Shown here: positions 8,839 through 16,066 of the stretch, in pieces
How positions within the stretch are numbered: position 1 is the stretch's first letter
How the letters are laid out: each line of letters begins with the position of its first letter
DNA from: Clostridium sp. CAG:253
Lineage (GTDB): Bacteria > Bacillota > Clostridia > Lachnospirales > Lachnospiraceae
DNA length: 36,582 nucleotides
Assembly (NCBI GenBank): GCA_000436755.1
Contig: FR887336.1
Span: 93,391 to 129,972, forward strand
Direction of reading: 5' to 3'
Made by a program: the position numbers and the translations under genes
The notes under the pieces: generated by a model
Seen by the model: the letters and a program-made list of their open reading frames with translations, nothing else
Told to the model about the DNA's origin: nothing
Database searches by the model: none

Positions 8839-10662
8839 TTAGTTCTCCCATACTCCGGCAACTATAACACTCATATCATCGGTTATGTATCCGGAATTTC
8901 TTCTTACAGCCTCGTCTACTATTGCCTGAGCCATATCTCCCGGATTTACTGCATCTATCTGTCCTATGTATTTTTCTAAATTATACTTTTCATCAGAAAA
9001 CATATCTGCCACCCCATCTGTCATCATTATTATGTAATCTCCCGAATATATATTCATTTTCCCGATATACGGTTCAGCTTCTCCTATAACTCCCATCGGT
9101 AATGACTGTCCCTCTATACAATACATTTTTCCCTGATTTAATATATATGTTCCCACCGCTCCGTTTTTCAAAAAGCTGCACTCTCCCTTATACAGATTTA
9201 TAAGCGAAATGTCAAGTGTTGCATAGCTTTCAAATTCCTGGTCTGACATATAAAGCGAATTTATAAGCCTTATCGCCGAAGTCTGAGAAAATCCTGCTTC
9301 CGACATCTGTTCTAAAAGCTCTATGACGTTCTTGCTCTCATCCAAGGCGCTTGTCCCGCTTCCCATCCCATCTGAAAGTGCCATCAAGAGCTCCCCGCTC
9401 TGAAGATTTATCATTGAAAATGTGTCTCCCGAAACATCCTGTTCATCCTTTGTCATCCTCGCAACTCCTGTTATTGCTTTATACTTTGTCTCCTCAACAA
9501 AAATATATTCACCAAATTCTGTATCTATTACTTTTCTTGATGCATCGGACGGTTTTAATTTCTTTTGCATTATTCTGCTCATTATCCGCGACAATTCCGT
9601 TGCCGTCACAAGCCTTCCCTTAGTGGTTCTGGCATTCATTATTATCTCTATCTGTCCGTCCTGTTTTTCATATGCATATATATTTTTACATATAACTCTT
9701 TTTTTCCTGAATTCTTTTTGAAATACTTCCTCTAGTTCATTTGAAAGTCTCTGCATTTTAGGCATACTGTCAAGCATATTTTTTACTGCATCACTTATCT
9801 CTTTCATCTGGCTTGCAACAGCTTTTCTGCTCTCCCTGACTCTGTTTCTGTAACCCATTATATTTCTCGCAATATGAAGATTTTGATTTGCCTCATTTAA
9901 AAAACGTTCCGGATGGATACAATCTCTTGCAAACTCCATCGGCATCTGTTCAATTTTTATAAAACCATCCCCTGAAACGCTAAGACTTCTGAATTTTTCA
10001 GGTCTGCATATAGCTGTCTGTCCCGAACACTCCTCATATTTTTCACATCTTGCACAAACATTTTCGGACATTTCCCTGAAAATTTTTCTTATGTCCCTGC
10101 CGCATATCTGTCTGTTTTCAGGCACATCATCCGACATGACCTTTGAAATTCTGTCAAAGACATGCGAAAAATCATTAAGCCTGTTTTCAACCATGTCCTC
10201 GTACTCTTTTGTCCTGCTTTTCCTGCCATCTGTCAGATAATTAAATATTTCATTAAACACTTTCGACAATGACAATACAAGACCTGTCCCAAACATGAGA
10301 AGCAGTATATCATACTCATTGTACGGAAACATATATAGTTTTATACCGCCGTATATAACAAAAGTTACTGCCGCAATAAGTGCCGAATGTAACGGCTGTA
10401 TATGTATCTTTTGTCTCTCAAGTGTATCATATATAAGAAGCATTGATAATATTACCATACTTCCACACAGGGACATCTCAATAGAAAGATTTGAAAACAT
10501 TCCCGCTATAACACAGAGAGCGATTAAAAGTTTTGCATCCATATCCGCAAATATTGCCGCAAAATACGATATACCAAGCACACAAATACCGCAGATTCCG
10601 ATTCGTCCCATAAAAAAACCTATTATCATCTGTACAAAAAGTTTTTTGCCAATATACTTCAT
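8839..10662 (-). CDS. spoIIE: Stage II sporulation protein E, PP2C-type phosphatase
   Basis: The protein has 607 residues from the ATG at 10662 (AAAGGGAGA upstream). An N-terminal membrane domain of several hydrophobic helices (about 10-140) leads to a cytoplasmic linker with a Cys cluster near CARCEKYEECSG. The C-terminal PP2C/SpoIIE phosphatase domain (about 395-605) has MALSDGMGSG and IIMMTDGVADM, the metal-binding Asp motifs. SpoIIE dephosphorylates SpoIIAA in the forespore, releasing sigma-F. It is shorter than the roughly 830-residue Bacillus protein, mainly because it has fewer membrane helices. Context (divIC upstream, tilS-hpt-ftsH downstream) matches Bacillus. A 21-bp-spacer promoter lies directly upstream. 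Confidence 0.94.
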   Translation of the reverse strand: MKYIGKKLFVQMIIGFFMGRIGICGICVLGISYFAAIFADMDAKLLIALCVIAGMFSNLSIEMSLCGSMVILSMLLIYDTLERQKIHIQPLHSALIAAVTFVIYGGIKLYMFPYNEYDILLLMFGTGLVLSLSKVFNEIFNYLTDGRKSRTKEYEDMVENRLNDFSHVFDRISKVMSDDVPENRQICGRDIRKIFREMSENVCARCEKYEECSGQTAICRPEKFRSLSVSGDGFIKIEQMPMEFARDCIHPERFLNEANQNLHIARNIMGYRNRVRESRKAVASQMKEISDAVKNMLDSMPKMQRLSNELEEVFQKEFRKKRVICKNIYAYEKQDGQIEIIMNARTTKGRLVTATELSRIMSRIMQKKLKPSDASRKVIDTEFGEYIFVEETKYKAITGVARMTKDEQDVSGDTFSMINLQSGELLMALSDGMGSGTSALDESKNVIELLEQMSEAGFSQTSAIRLINSLYMSDQEFESYATLDISLINLYKGECSFLKNGAVGTYILNQGKMYCIEGQSLPMGVIGEAEPYIGKMNIYSGDYIIMMTDGVADMFSDEKYNLEKYIGQIDAVNPGDMAQAIVDEAVRRNSGYITDDMSVIVAGVWEN

Positions 10663-10705
10663 TATATTCTCCCTTTCATGCCCTACGGCTAATCTGATAA
10701 GGGAA

Positions 10706-10738
10706 AGTATATAAAACAAAAATGGTATATTTTGTCAA
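10706..10738 (-). promoter_or_regulatory. spoIIE promoter, 21-bp spacer with 0A-box-like site
   Basis: On the minus strand TTGACA (10733-10738) and TATACT (10706-10711) are near-perfect sigma-A elements but are 21 bp apart. Bacillus spoIIE is known to have a similarly over-spaced sigma-A promoter activated by Spo0A~P. The -35 element lies inside TTTTGTCAAAA (plus strand), one base from the 0A-box core TGTCGAA. The start of transcription would be about 40 nt before the spoIIE ATG. Spo0A control is inferred. Confidence 0.7.
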
Positions 10739-10749
10739 AACTCAACCTC

Positions 10750-10797
10750 AAAAAAAAGAACTGTTTTTTATGAACTTAAATCATAAATAAACAGTCC
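10750..10797 (-). terminator. Terminator after divIC
   Basis: On the minus strand GGACTGTTTATTTATGA pairs with TCATAAAAAACAGTTC (one bulge), followed by eight T residues (10750-10757). It separates the rqcP-yabP-yabQ-divIC unit from spoIIE, which has its own promoter. Confidence 0.85.
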
Positions 10798-10825
10798 TTC
10801 ACATTTAGTTTTATATGGTCACTGT

Positions 10826-11137
10826 TCACTTGGCATCATCAGGCTCAAATATAATCTCACCTTTGTATACAAGACCGAGACGCTCTCTCGCAATTTTTTC
10901 AACATACTCGTCCGTATCAACATATTTTTCAAATTTCTTTAACTCTTCTGTTCGTTCATCAACGCTCTTTTTCTCTTTTTTGAGTTCCGTAATCTGTGCA
11001 TTGTACTCCTTGCACTGTGCTTCTAATGCCGATTTACGATAAAGGACAGTGAAACAAAGCACTGCACACAATAAAACAATACCCATAATCGTAAATTTAT
11101 TCATATGTTTTTTATGACCATAATGCTGGCGTGCCAT
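10826..11137 (-). CDS. divIC: Septum formation initiator, DivIC/FtsB family
   Basis: The protein has 103 residues. A short basic cytoplasmic tail is followed by one membrane helix (about 16-34) and a coiled coil (about 38-70) rich in E and K, ending in a small globular part with ARERLGLVYKGEI, typical of DivIC/FtsB. These bitopic proteins join FtsL and DivIB/FtsQ in the division complex. The ATG has GGAGG upstream with a slightly long gap. It sits between yabQ and spoIIE, the same place as divIC in Bacillus. Confidence 0.93.
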   Translation of the reverse strand: MARQHYGHKKHMNKFTIMGIVLLCAVLCFTVLYRKSALEAQCKEYNAQITELKKEKKSVDERTEELKKFEKYVDTDEYVEKIARERLGLVYKGEIIFEPDDAK

Positions 11138-11168
11138 CTTAACACCATCCTCCCTGCGAACGCCCGTT

Positions 11169-11519
11169 CTAAAGGCTTTTTCGTCTACGAAATATGTTTT
11201 TATTATATACCTTTCTTACGATTTTTTCAACGCTTTTCTTTACAGGAACATATATCCCCCTCTCATATAAAACTGCCCCTGAAATAATCATAACAATCCC
11301 GTACCATCTTATTATTCCTGAATTTATATTGTAAAAAATATAAAATACCGGGATTGCAATGCCAGTCCAAAATATAATGTCAATTATAATTTTAACAGGC
11401 ATGCACAGTTTCAGCAAAAGTTCAAACATTCTTATAATACTATATAAAAACATGCAGCCCATACCGCTTAACGCTGATGCTAACAGATACCTGACCTGTC
11501 CATATATTATTTCACTCAT
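11169..11519 (-). CDS. yabQ: Spore cortex protein YabQ
   Basis: The protein has 116 residues. It is highly hydrophobic, with about four membrane helices, and has a basic C-terminus (VYNKNIFRRRKSL). YabQ is a membrane protein of the sporulating mother cell required for cortex formation in Bacillus. Sequence conservation in this family is low, so the call rests on size, topology and position between yabP and divIC. Its ATG overlaps the yabP stop by 4 nt (ATGA), indicating translational coupling. Confidence 0.85.
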   Translation of the reverse strand: MSEIIYGQVRYLLASALSGMGCMFLYSIIRMFELLLKLCMPVKIIIDIIFWTGIAIPVFYIFYNINSGIIRWYGIVMIISGAVLYERGIYVPVKKSVEKIVRKVYNKNIFRRRKSL

Positions 11520-11818
11520 TGAAAAAGTCTCCCAAAGAACGTCGCTGCTTTTTTAGTATTATCCTCAACATCCGAATATGCAAAACTGTCTATTCTTCCG
11601 TCTACATCAACCTCACCTTTTTCAAGAGACAAACGGTTGACATGCAATTCATCACCTTTTATCAAAAGCACGCCCTGATTTGTCTCAAGATAAACCTCTT
11701 TTGCATCAAATGAAAGTACATCTTTAACACCCGACATAACCGCCGATTTTCTTGCATTAAGATATACCTTATGTACTCCCTTTGCTCCCGCATTATTCTG
11801 TATACTTTTTTCTTCCAC
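11516..11818 (-). CDS. yabP: Sporulation protein YabP
   Basis: The protein has 100 residues from a GTG at 11818. AAGGAGG at 11827-11833 fixes this start; upstream in-frame codons lack a site. It shows the YabP/YqfC pattern: short beta-strand repeats such as VYLETNQGVLLIKGDELHVN and LEKGEVDVDGRID. In Bacillus, yabP is sigma-E dependent and belongs to the same operon as yabQ and divIC. The ribosome-binding site is the 3' arm of a strong hairpin (11826-11865), so translation may be gated. Confidence 0.9.
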   Translation of the reverse strand: MEEKSIQNNAGAKGVHKVYLNARKSAVMSGVKDVLSFDAKEVYLETNQGVLLIKGDELHVNRLSLEKGEVDVDGRIDSFAYSDVEDNTKKAATFFGRLFQ

Positions 11819-11825
11819 AAAAACA

Positions 11826-11865
11826 CCCTCCTTGCATATATTTATAATCAATATATGCCGGAGGG
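11826..11865 (-). promoter_or_regulatory. Hairpin sequestering the yabP ribosome-binding site
   Basis: On the minus strand CCCTCC (11860-11865) pairs with GGAGGG (11826-11831), and GCATATATT pairs with AATATATGC around a 7-nt loop. The GGAGGG arm is the yabP Shine-Dalgarno sequence. The run TGTTTTT follows the stem, so it could also act as a weak terminator after rqcP. Either way it can lower yabP output relative to rqcP. Confidence 0.7.
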
Positions 11866-11876
11866 TATCATTTATA

Positions 11877-12116
11877 TTACAGCATTTTGTAAAGTTCCTT
11901 TGCCGCTTCTTTATTGTATGTTTCCTCAATGCTTAACACTTCTACTTTTACCTGTTTGTCTCCGAAGCTTATCTCAATAATATCTCCCGGTTTAATATTA
12001 AGAGATGCTTTTGCAACTTTTCCGTTTACCGTAATTCTTCCTGCATCACATGCTTCATTTGCAACAGGACGTCTTTTTATAAGTCTGGAAACCTTTAAAT
12101 ATTTATCTAACCTCAT
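11877..12116 (-). CDS. rqcP: S4-domain RNA-binding protein RqcP (YabO/HslR family)
   Basis: The protein has 79 residues from the ATG at 12116 (GAGAGG upstream). The S4 domain starts MRLDKYLKVSRLIKRR and continues ACDAGRITVNGKVAKAS, the classic S4 signature. RqcP binds stalled 50S subunits and works with RqcH in adding poly-alanine tails during ribosome quality control. In Bacillus rqcP (yabO) directly precedes yabP, and the order is the same here. Confidence 0.93.
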   Translation of the reverse strand: MRLDKYLKVSRLIKRRPVANEACDAGRITVNGKVAKASLNIKPGDIIEISFGDKQVKVEVLSIEETYNKEAAKELYKML

Positions 12117-12179
12117 CTTAATCCTCTCTTCCCTGCTATATTCTATACCCAATACTTTATTATAATGTTCTGATTTCAG

Positions 12180-12209
12180 AAAAAGGGCCGGTTCAAAGAA
12201 CCTGCCCTT
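12180..12209 (-). terminator. Terminator after the HU gene
   Basis: On the minus strand AAGGGC-A-GGTTC pairs with GAACC-G-GCCCTT around TTT, followed by a T run (12180-12184). It lies 80 bp beyond the HU stop and suggests a monocistronic HU message. Confidence 0.8.
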
Positions 12210-12288
12210 AAATTAAGTCTGCTTTCAAATTTGCTTTTCTGACTTTAAATCAAAATCAGAAAAATACCTCGCTAAGCTTGGTAAACTA

Positions 12289-12564
12289 TTATTTGTTTAC
12301 AGCATCCTTTAAAGCCTTACCTGCTTTGAACTTAGGAGCCTTAGATGCAGGAATTTTCATTGTTGCACCTGTAGAAGGGTTTCTTCCTTCTCTTGCAGCT
12401 CTCTCAGCAACTTCAAATGTACCAAATCCAACTAACTGAATTTTTTCTCCGCTCTTTAACTCATCTGTAACCACATCAATAAATGCTTTTAAAGCTTTCT
12501 CTGAATCTTTCTTTGAAAGTTCTGCTTTCTCAGCCATAGCTGCTACTAACTCTGTCTTGTTCAT
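12289..12564 (-). CDS. hup: HU family DNA-binding protein
   Basis: The protein has 91 residues from the ATG at 12564, which has GGAGG upstream; a longer in-frame ORF has no support. It starts [20 protein letters not shown] and has the beta-arm [31 protein letters not shown] with the proline that intercalates into DNA. HU is a small dimeric nucleoid protein that bends DNA and is essential in Bacillus. It sits between spoVT and rqcP, has its own strong promoter and terminator, and is probably highly expressed. Confidence 0.97.
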   Translation of the reverse strand: MNKTELVAAMAEKAELSKKDSEKALKAFIDVVTDELKSGEKIQLVGFGTFEVAERAAREGRNPSTGATMKIPASKAPKFKAGKALKDAVNK

Positions 12565-12678
12565 GGATAAATCCTCCTCGATATTTGTATTCTTGGAATA
12601 AAGCGGTATCCTCCGCTTCACTTTCCCATTCCTATTCTTACAATTTACAATTTTCAATTGCAAAAACTTACAAATCTA

Positions 12679-12707
12679 TTTATACCCTCATTATACATGT
12701 TTGTCAA
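12679..12707 (-). promoter_or_regulatory. Promoter of the HU gene
   Basis: A minus-strand TTGACA (12702-12707) is separated by 17 bp from TATAAA (12679-12684). The leader to the HU start is about 110 nt. The phrase TCAAGGTTTTTT occurs twice nearby (about 12703 and 12737). Confidence 0.75.
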
Positions 12708-12768
12708 GGTTTTTTCTAGCAAAAATCCCATAAAATCAAGGTTTTTTAGCCTTTTTTCTTATTAAATG

Positions 12769-13314
12769 TCACCCCTCCATCTGTTTACCCAGAAAACTTG
12801 CTGCAACAGTTATCATTTTCTGCTCTATTTCGCCAAATATTCTCTCTGTATTCTTTGACAAAAACACTATCGTTCCCGCCGCATCGCCGTTACATATAAT
12901 CGGTGCGACCGCCTCTATATAATCTCCGTCCATATCATCGGTAACTTTGCAAAAATCCGGTTTCGTATTATCCGACAGTATAATCTTTCTCTCCATAGCA
13001 GCCTTCTCCAAATCCCTGCTTATGTGTCTTCCCACCATATCTTTTTTGACACCGCTTGAAGCTGCAATTATAATATCCCGGTCTGTCACTATTATAAGAT
13101 AACCCGTTGTCTGAGCCAGCGCATCTGCATACTGCTTTGCAAACTGCCCTATATCTCCTATCATCGAATATTTTTTAAGGATAACCTCTCCTTCCCGGTC
13201 TGTATATATTTCAAGCGGGTCTCCCTCACGGATGCGCAATGTGCGCCTTATCTCCTTAGGAATAACTACTCTTCCTAAATCATCTATTCTTCGTACTATT
13301 CCTGTAGCTTTCAC
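12769..13314 (-). CDS. spoVT: Stage V sporulation regulator SpoVT
   Basis: The protein has 181 residues from a GTG at 13314 with TGGAGG 8 nt upstream. The N-terminal AbrB-type swapped-hairpin domain reads KATGIVRRIDDLGRVVIP and continues into REGDPLEIY, almost the same as Bacillus SpoVT. A GAF-like domain follows (about 58-178). SpoVT is a forespore transcription factor that adjusts sigma-G-dependent genes. It is divergent from thrS, and a sigma-G-like promoter lies about 93 bp upstream. Confidence 0.95.
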   Translation of the reverse strand: MKATGIVRRIDDLGRVVIPKEIRRTLRIREGDPLEIYTDREGEVILKKYSMIGDIGQFAKQYADALAQTTGYLIIVTDRDIIIAASSGVKKDMVGRHISRDLEKAAMERKIILSDNTKPDFCKVTDDMDGDYIEAVAPIICNGDAAGTIVFLSKNTERIFGEIEQKMITVAASFLGKQMEG

Positions 13315-13351
13315 ATTATTTTCCTCCAATATCTAATTTTCCAAGAGTTCT

Positions 13352-13372
13352 CTATTTGATTTTTTCAAATAG
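13352..13372 (-). repeat. Perfect inverted repeat in the spoVT leader
   Basis: CTATTTGA-TTTTT-TCAAATAG forms an 8-bp stem with a 5-nt loop, located 38 bp before the spoVT start. It could be an operator or an mRNA hairpin; function is unknown. Confidence 0.4.
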
Positions 13373-13406
13373 CTGCTCCTTTGCTGCTATATATTAGCTT
13401 TGGAGT

Positions 13407-13436
13407 TAGTATGTGGAAAATGTGAAAAATTATACT
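13407..13436 (-). promoter_or_regulatory. Sigma-G-like promoter for spoVT
   Basis: Minus-strand CATACTA (13407-13413) matches the sigma-F/G -10 consensus CATnnTA. AGTATA, 17 bp upstream (13431-13436), matches four of six bases of TGAATA. Bacillus spoVT is transcribed by sigma-G, so the position makes sense. The assignment is inference. Confidence 0.45.
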
Positions 13437-13470
13437 TATAAAAACTTATGAAAACTTTGTTATTCACCTA

Positions 13471-13499
13471 TTGAATTTGATATAACATTATGTTAGAAT
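13471..13499 (+). promoter_or_regulatory. Promoter of the thrS T-box transcript
   Basis: TTGAAT (13471-13476) and TAGAAT (13494-13499) are 17 bp apart, about 30 bp before the T-box stem I. Confidence 0.7.
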
Positions 13500-13530
13500 A
13501 AATGGAGTTTTTTAAAAGAAGATTTTAAAA

Positions 13531-13767
13531 GCGTTGATGGAGAGAGTAGTGTTATTTGACCTTACAGAGAGAACGGTATTTTGCTGTGAGCCGTTTATGG
13601 AAAAATCTCATGAAAACCACTCCTAAGCTGTGCGTAGAAGAAATATTTATAAATATTTTGAAGCGTCACCGTATGGCTGCGTTATAAGCTGTTTTGAGTT
13701 AAAATCAAGGTGGAATCGTGTGTATGCACCCTTAGATATGAATTTTTCGTATCCAAGGGTGTTTTTT
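13531..13767 (+). promoter_or_regulatory. T-box riboswitch, threonine specifier, controlling thrS
   Basis: Stem I starts near GATGGAGAGAGTAG and contains ACAGAGAG (AG-bulge region). The specifier loop TGAAAACCACTCC offers codon ACC (13616-13618, Thr) followed by the usual purine. The T-box core AAGGTGGAATCGTG (13707-13720) exposes TGGA to pair with the tRNA acceptor end. A terminator follows (CACCCTT at 13727-13733 with AAGGGTG at 13755-13761, then six T). AAGG/CCTT flanking the T-box bulge forms the alternative antiterminator. Uncharged tRNA-Thr should stabilise the antiterminator and permit thrS transcription. Confidence 0.93.
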
Positions 13768-13856
13768 AATAATATGATACACATCCGCCACAAATTATCT
13801 ATTCACAAAATAGAACTTCTCATATTTCACTAAAAATTAAAAAGGAGACTTTAACA

Positions 13857-15629
13857 ATGGTAAATTTTAAAGAAGATGAACAGTTAAACACATTAAACCA
13901 TTCCTGTGCACATCTTATGGCTCAGGCTATCAAACACATTTATCCACAGGCAAAATTCTGGGTTGGCCCTGTAGTTGCCGAGGGATTTTATTATGATATC
14001 GATCTTGGTGAAGATGTTATCCGTGATGAGGACATCGCTAAGATTGAAAAAGAAATGAAAAAAATTGCAAAATCAGGAAAGAAAATTTTCCGCAGAGAAG
14101 TTTCTAAAGCAGAAGCATTAGAAATGTTTAAGGATGATGAATACAAACTCGACCTTATCTCAGACCTTGAAGACGGAAATATCACTGTTTATGACCAGGG
14201 TGATTTTACTGATCTCTGCCGCGGACCTCATGTTGACAACGTGAAACTCTGCCGTAACTTCAAACTTATCCGTCACTCAGGTGCATACTGGAAAGGTGAC
14301 AGCAGCAATAAAGTGCTTCAGAGAATTTATGGTGTATGTTTCCCTACTCCTGAGGAACTCGAAAACCATCTCACACTTCTTGAAGAGGCAAAAGAAAGAG
14401 ACCACAGAAAAATAGGTAAAGATATGAATCTCTTTATGGTCGATGACCTTGTAGGACGTGGACTTCCAATGTTCTTACCAAAGGGATACACAATCTGGCA
14501 GGAACTTGAAAACTACATTAAAGATAAAGAAAGAGAACTCGGTTATCTCCATGTTATGACTCCTTGTGTCGGAACAGTCAATCTTTATAAAACATCAGGT
14601 CACTGGGATCATTATAAAGAGAATATGTTCCCTCCTATGGAAATGGAAGGCGAGTCATTTGTACTTCGTCCTATGAACTGCCCTCATCACATGATGATAT
14701 ATGCGAACAGAAGACATTCATATAAAGACCTCCCTATCCGTATCGGTGAAATCGCTCATGATTTCCGTTATGAATCAAGCGGAACATTAAAGGGAATTGA
14801 GCGAGGAAGACATTTCTGCCAGAACGATGCCCACCTCTTTGTAACACCTGAGCAGATTAAAGATGAGTTCACAAAAGTTGTAGATCTTATCTTCAACACA
14901 TACAAAGATTTTGGTATTGAGAATTACCGCTGCGTACTCTCACTTCGTGATCCCGAAAACAAAGAGAAATACCATGATGATGATGAAATGTGGAACAAGG
15001 CAGAAGCTGCACTCCGTGATGTTATGAATGGTCTTGGCATCGAATATACAGAAGAAATCGGAGAAGCTGCTTTCTATGGTCCAAAACTTGATGTAAATGT
15101 CCAGCCTGCTGTTGGTAATGAGATTACACTTTCTACATGCCAGCTTGATTTCTGTCTCCCTGCCAAATTCCATCTCTCATATATTGACAGAGATGGTGAA
15201 AAGAAAACACCTGTTGTTCTTCACCGTGCAATACTTGGTTCTCTTGACCGCTTTATGGCATATATTCTTGAAGAAACAAAGGGTAATCTTCCAACATGGC
15301 TTGCTCCTGTACAGGTTCGCGTAATGCCTGTTAAGACAGATGATGATTCACTTAACACTTACGCAAAAGAAATCTGTGACGCTCTCAAAGCAAACAAAGT
15401 ACGTGTAGACCTTGATGACCGTTCTGAAAAACTTGGCTATCGTATGCGTGAGGGACAGATTCAGAAAGTTCCTTATCTTCTCGTAGTCGGATTTAATGAG
15501 AAAGATGAGAGAACAGTATCATTCCGTCTCCACGGAGAGAAAAAGACAACCGTTCTTCCTCTTGATGAGTTTGTTGAAAAACTTGACGCTGAGATTAAAG
15601 GAAAACTTAGAACCCATATCGGAATGTAA
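13857..15629 (+). CDS. thrS: Threonyl-tRNA synthetase lacking the TGS domain
   Basis: The protein has 590 residues, about 50 fewer than the common form. It starts directly in the N2 editing domain: HSCAH (15-19) is the HxxxH motif, and CRGPH completes the editing site. The class II catalytic core has NCPHHM (zinc ligand C275), the motif 2 Arg in ERGRHFCQND and motif 3 HRAILGSLDRFMA. The anticodon-binding domain fills the last 100 residues. The N-terminal TGS domain is absent, and the ribosome-binding site AAAGGAG lies just before this ATG, so it is not a misplaced start. It is regulated by the Thr T-box upstream. Confidence 0.97.
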   Translation: MVNFKEDEQLNTLNHSCAHLMAQAIKHIYPQAKFWVGPVVAEGFYYDIDLGEDVIRDEDIAKIEKEMKKIAKSGKKIFRREVSKAEALEMFKDDEYKLDLISDLEDGNITVYDQGDFTDLCRGPHVDNVKLCRNFKLIRHSGAYWKGDSSNKVLQRIYGVCFPTPEELENHLTLLEEAKERDHRKIGKDMNLFMVDDLVGRGLPMFLPKGYTIWQELENYIKDKERELGYLHVMTPCVGTVNLYKTSGHWDHYKENMFPPMEMEGESFVLRPMNCPHHMMIYANRRHSYKDLPIRIGEIAHDFRYESSGTLKGIERGRHFCQNDAHLFVTPEQIKDEFTKVVDLIFNTYKDFGIENYRCVLSLRDPENKEKYHDDDEMWNKAEAALRDVMNGLGIEYTEEIGEAAFYGPKLDVNVQPAVGNEITLSTCQLDFCLPAKFHLSYIDRDGEKKTPVVLHRAILGSLDRFMAYILEETKGNLPTWLAPVQVRVMPVKTDDDSLNTYAKEICDALKANKVRVDLDDRSEKLGYRMREGQIQKVPYLLVVGFNEKDERTVSFRLHGEKKTTVLPLDEFVEKLDAEIKGKLRTHIGM

Positions 15630-15652
15630 TTTTTAGGATTTAGATTATAACC

Positions 15653-15704
15653 AAAAACAGCCATATTATTATTTAAGTAATAGAATAACAATATGGCTGT
15701 TTTT
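15653..15704 (+). terminator. Terminator after thrS
   Basis: AAAAACAGCCATATT (15653-15667) pairs perfectly with AATATGGCTGTTTTT (15690-15704), giving a 15-bp stem with a U-tract, 23 bp after the thrS stop. Confidence 0.9.
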
Positions 15705-15823
15705 ATAACTTTTACACTGCTTTCATTGATGCACATTTTCTTTATATACTAATTCCACAACACTTCTGTTTTTTGTCTTGCCTGCTCTTCGGATATATTG
15801 AACTTATGTTAAACATCTGGCAA

Positions 15824-15965
15824 TCATGCAGTCTTTCTGGCAGGTGCCGTGATATTTATATATCCGGCAATATGATCCGCAAGTTCATTCAACATTTTTG
15901 CGATTATAACCCGAAAAGCTTTACTTTTACTATACTTTTGCGGTTATAACCCGAAAAACTTTCAC
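15824..15965 (-). pseudogene. Decayed gene remnant with a duplicated segment
   Basis: On the minus strand codons up to 15916 read FRVIIAKMLNELADHIAGYI, then a short Thr/Ala/Arg-rich tail and a stop at 15824. The phrase reads like real protein, but there is no ribosome-binding site and stops interrupt it upstream. A second copy of the FRVI(I/T)AK coding segment lies 40 bp away. I do not recognise the parent family. This is best seen as the tail of a lost gene, possibly mobile; chance coding cannot be excluded. Confidence 0.4.
15896..15964. repeat. Two-copy direct repeat with a 40-bp period
   Basis: TTTTGCGATTATAACCCGAA (from 15896) and TTTTGCGGTTATAACCCGAA (from 15936) differ at one base, and similarity continues to about 28 bp. 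The second copy contains the palindrome GGTTATAACC. It may be a relic of the decayed gene or an operator for the regulator downstream. Confidence 0.6.
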
Positions 15966-15978
15966 AAACACCATCATT

Positions 15979-15997
15979 TAAGAAATTCGTAAGAAAT
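15979..15997 (+). promoter_or_regulatory. Tandem operator TAAGAAAT with 11-bp period
   Basis: TAAGAAAT occurs at 15979-15986 and 15990-15997, exactly one helical turn apart, as in binding sites of OmpR-family regulators. It lies 70 bp before the response regulator gene and may be its autoregulatory site. The regulator start has AAAGGAG upstream; no clear -35 element is visible. Confidence 0.45.
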
Positions 15998-16066
15998 ATC
16001 TTTGGAAAATATCAGACCTATAGTTTAATATATAATTATACTTAAGCTTAAGCAAAGGAGAAACAA

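Noticed and set aside
11913..11920. CATACAAT, a perfect sigma-E -10 match, as a yabP promoter
   Set aside because: It lies within the rqcP coding sequence (codons for Thr-Tyr-Asn), and no sigma-E -35 is found at the proper distance. Kept only as a possibility.
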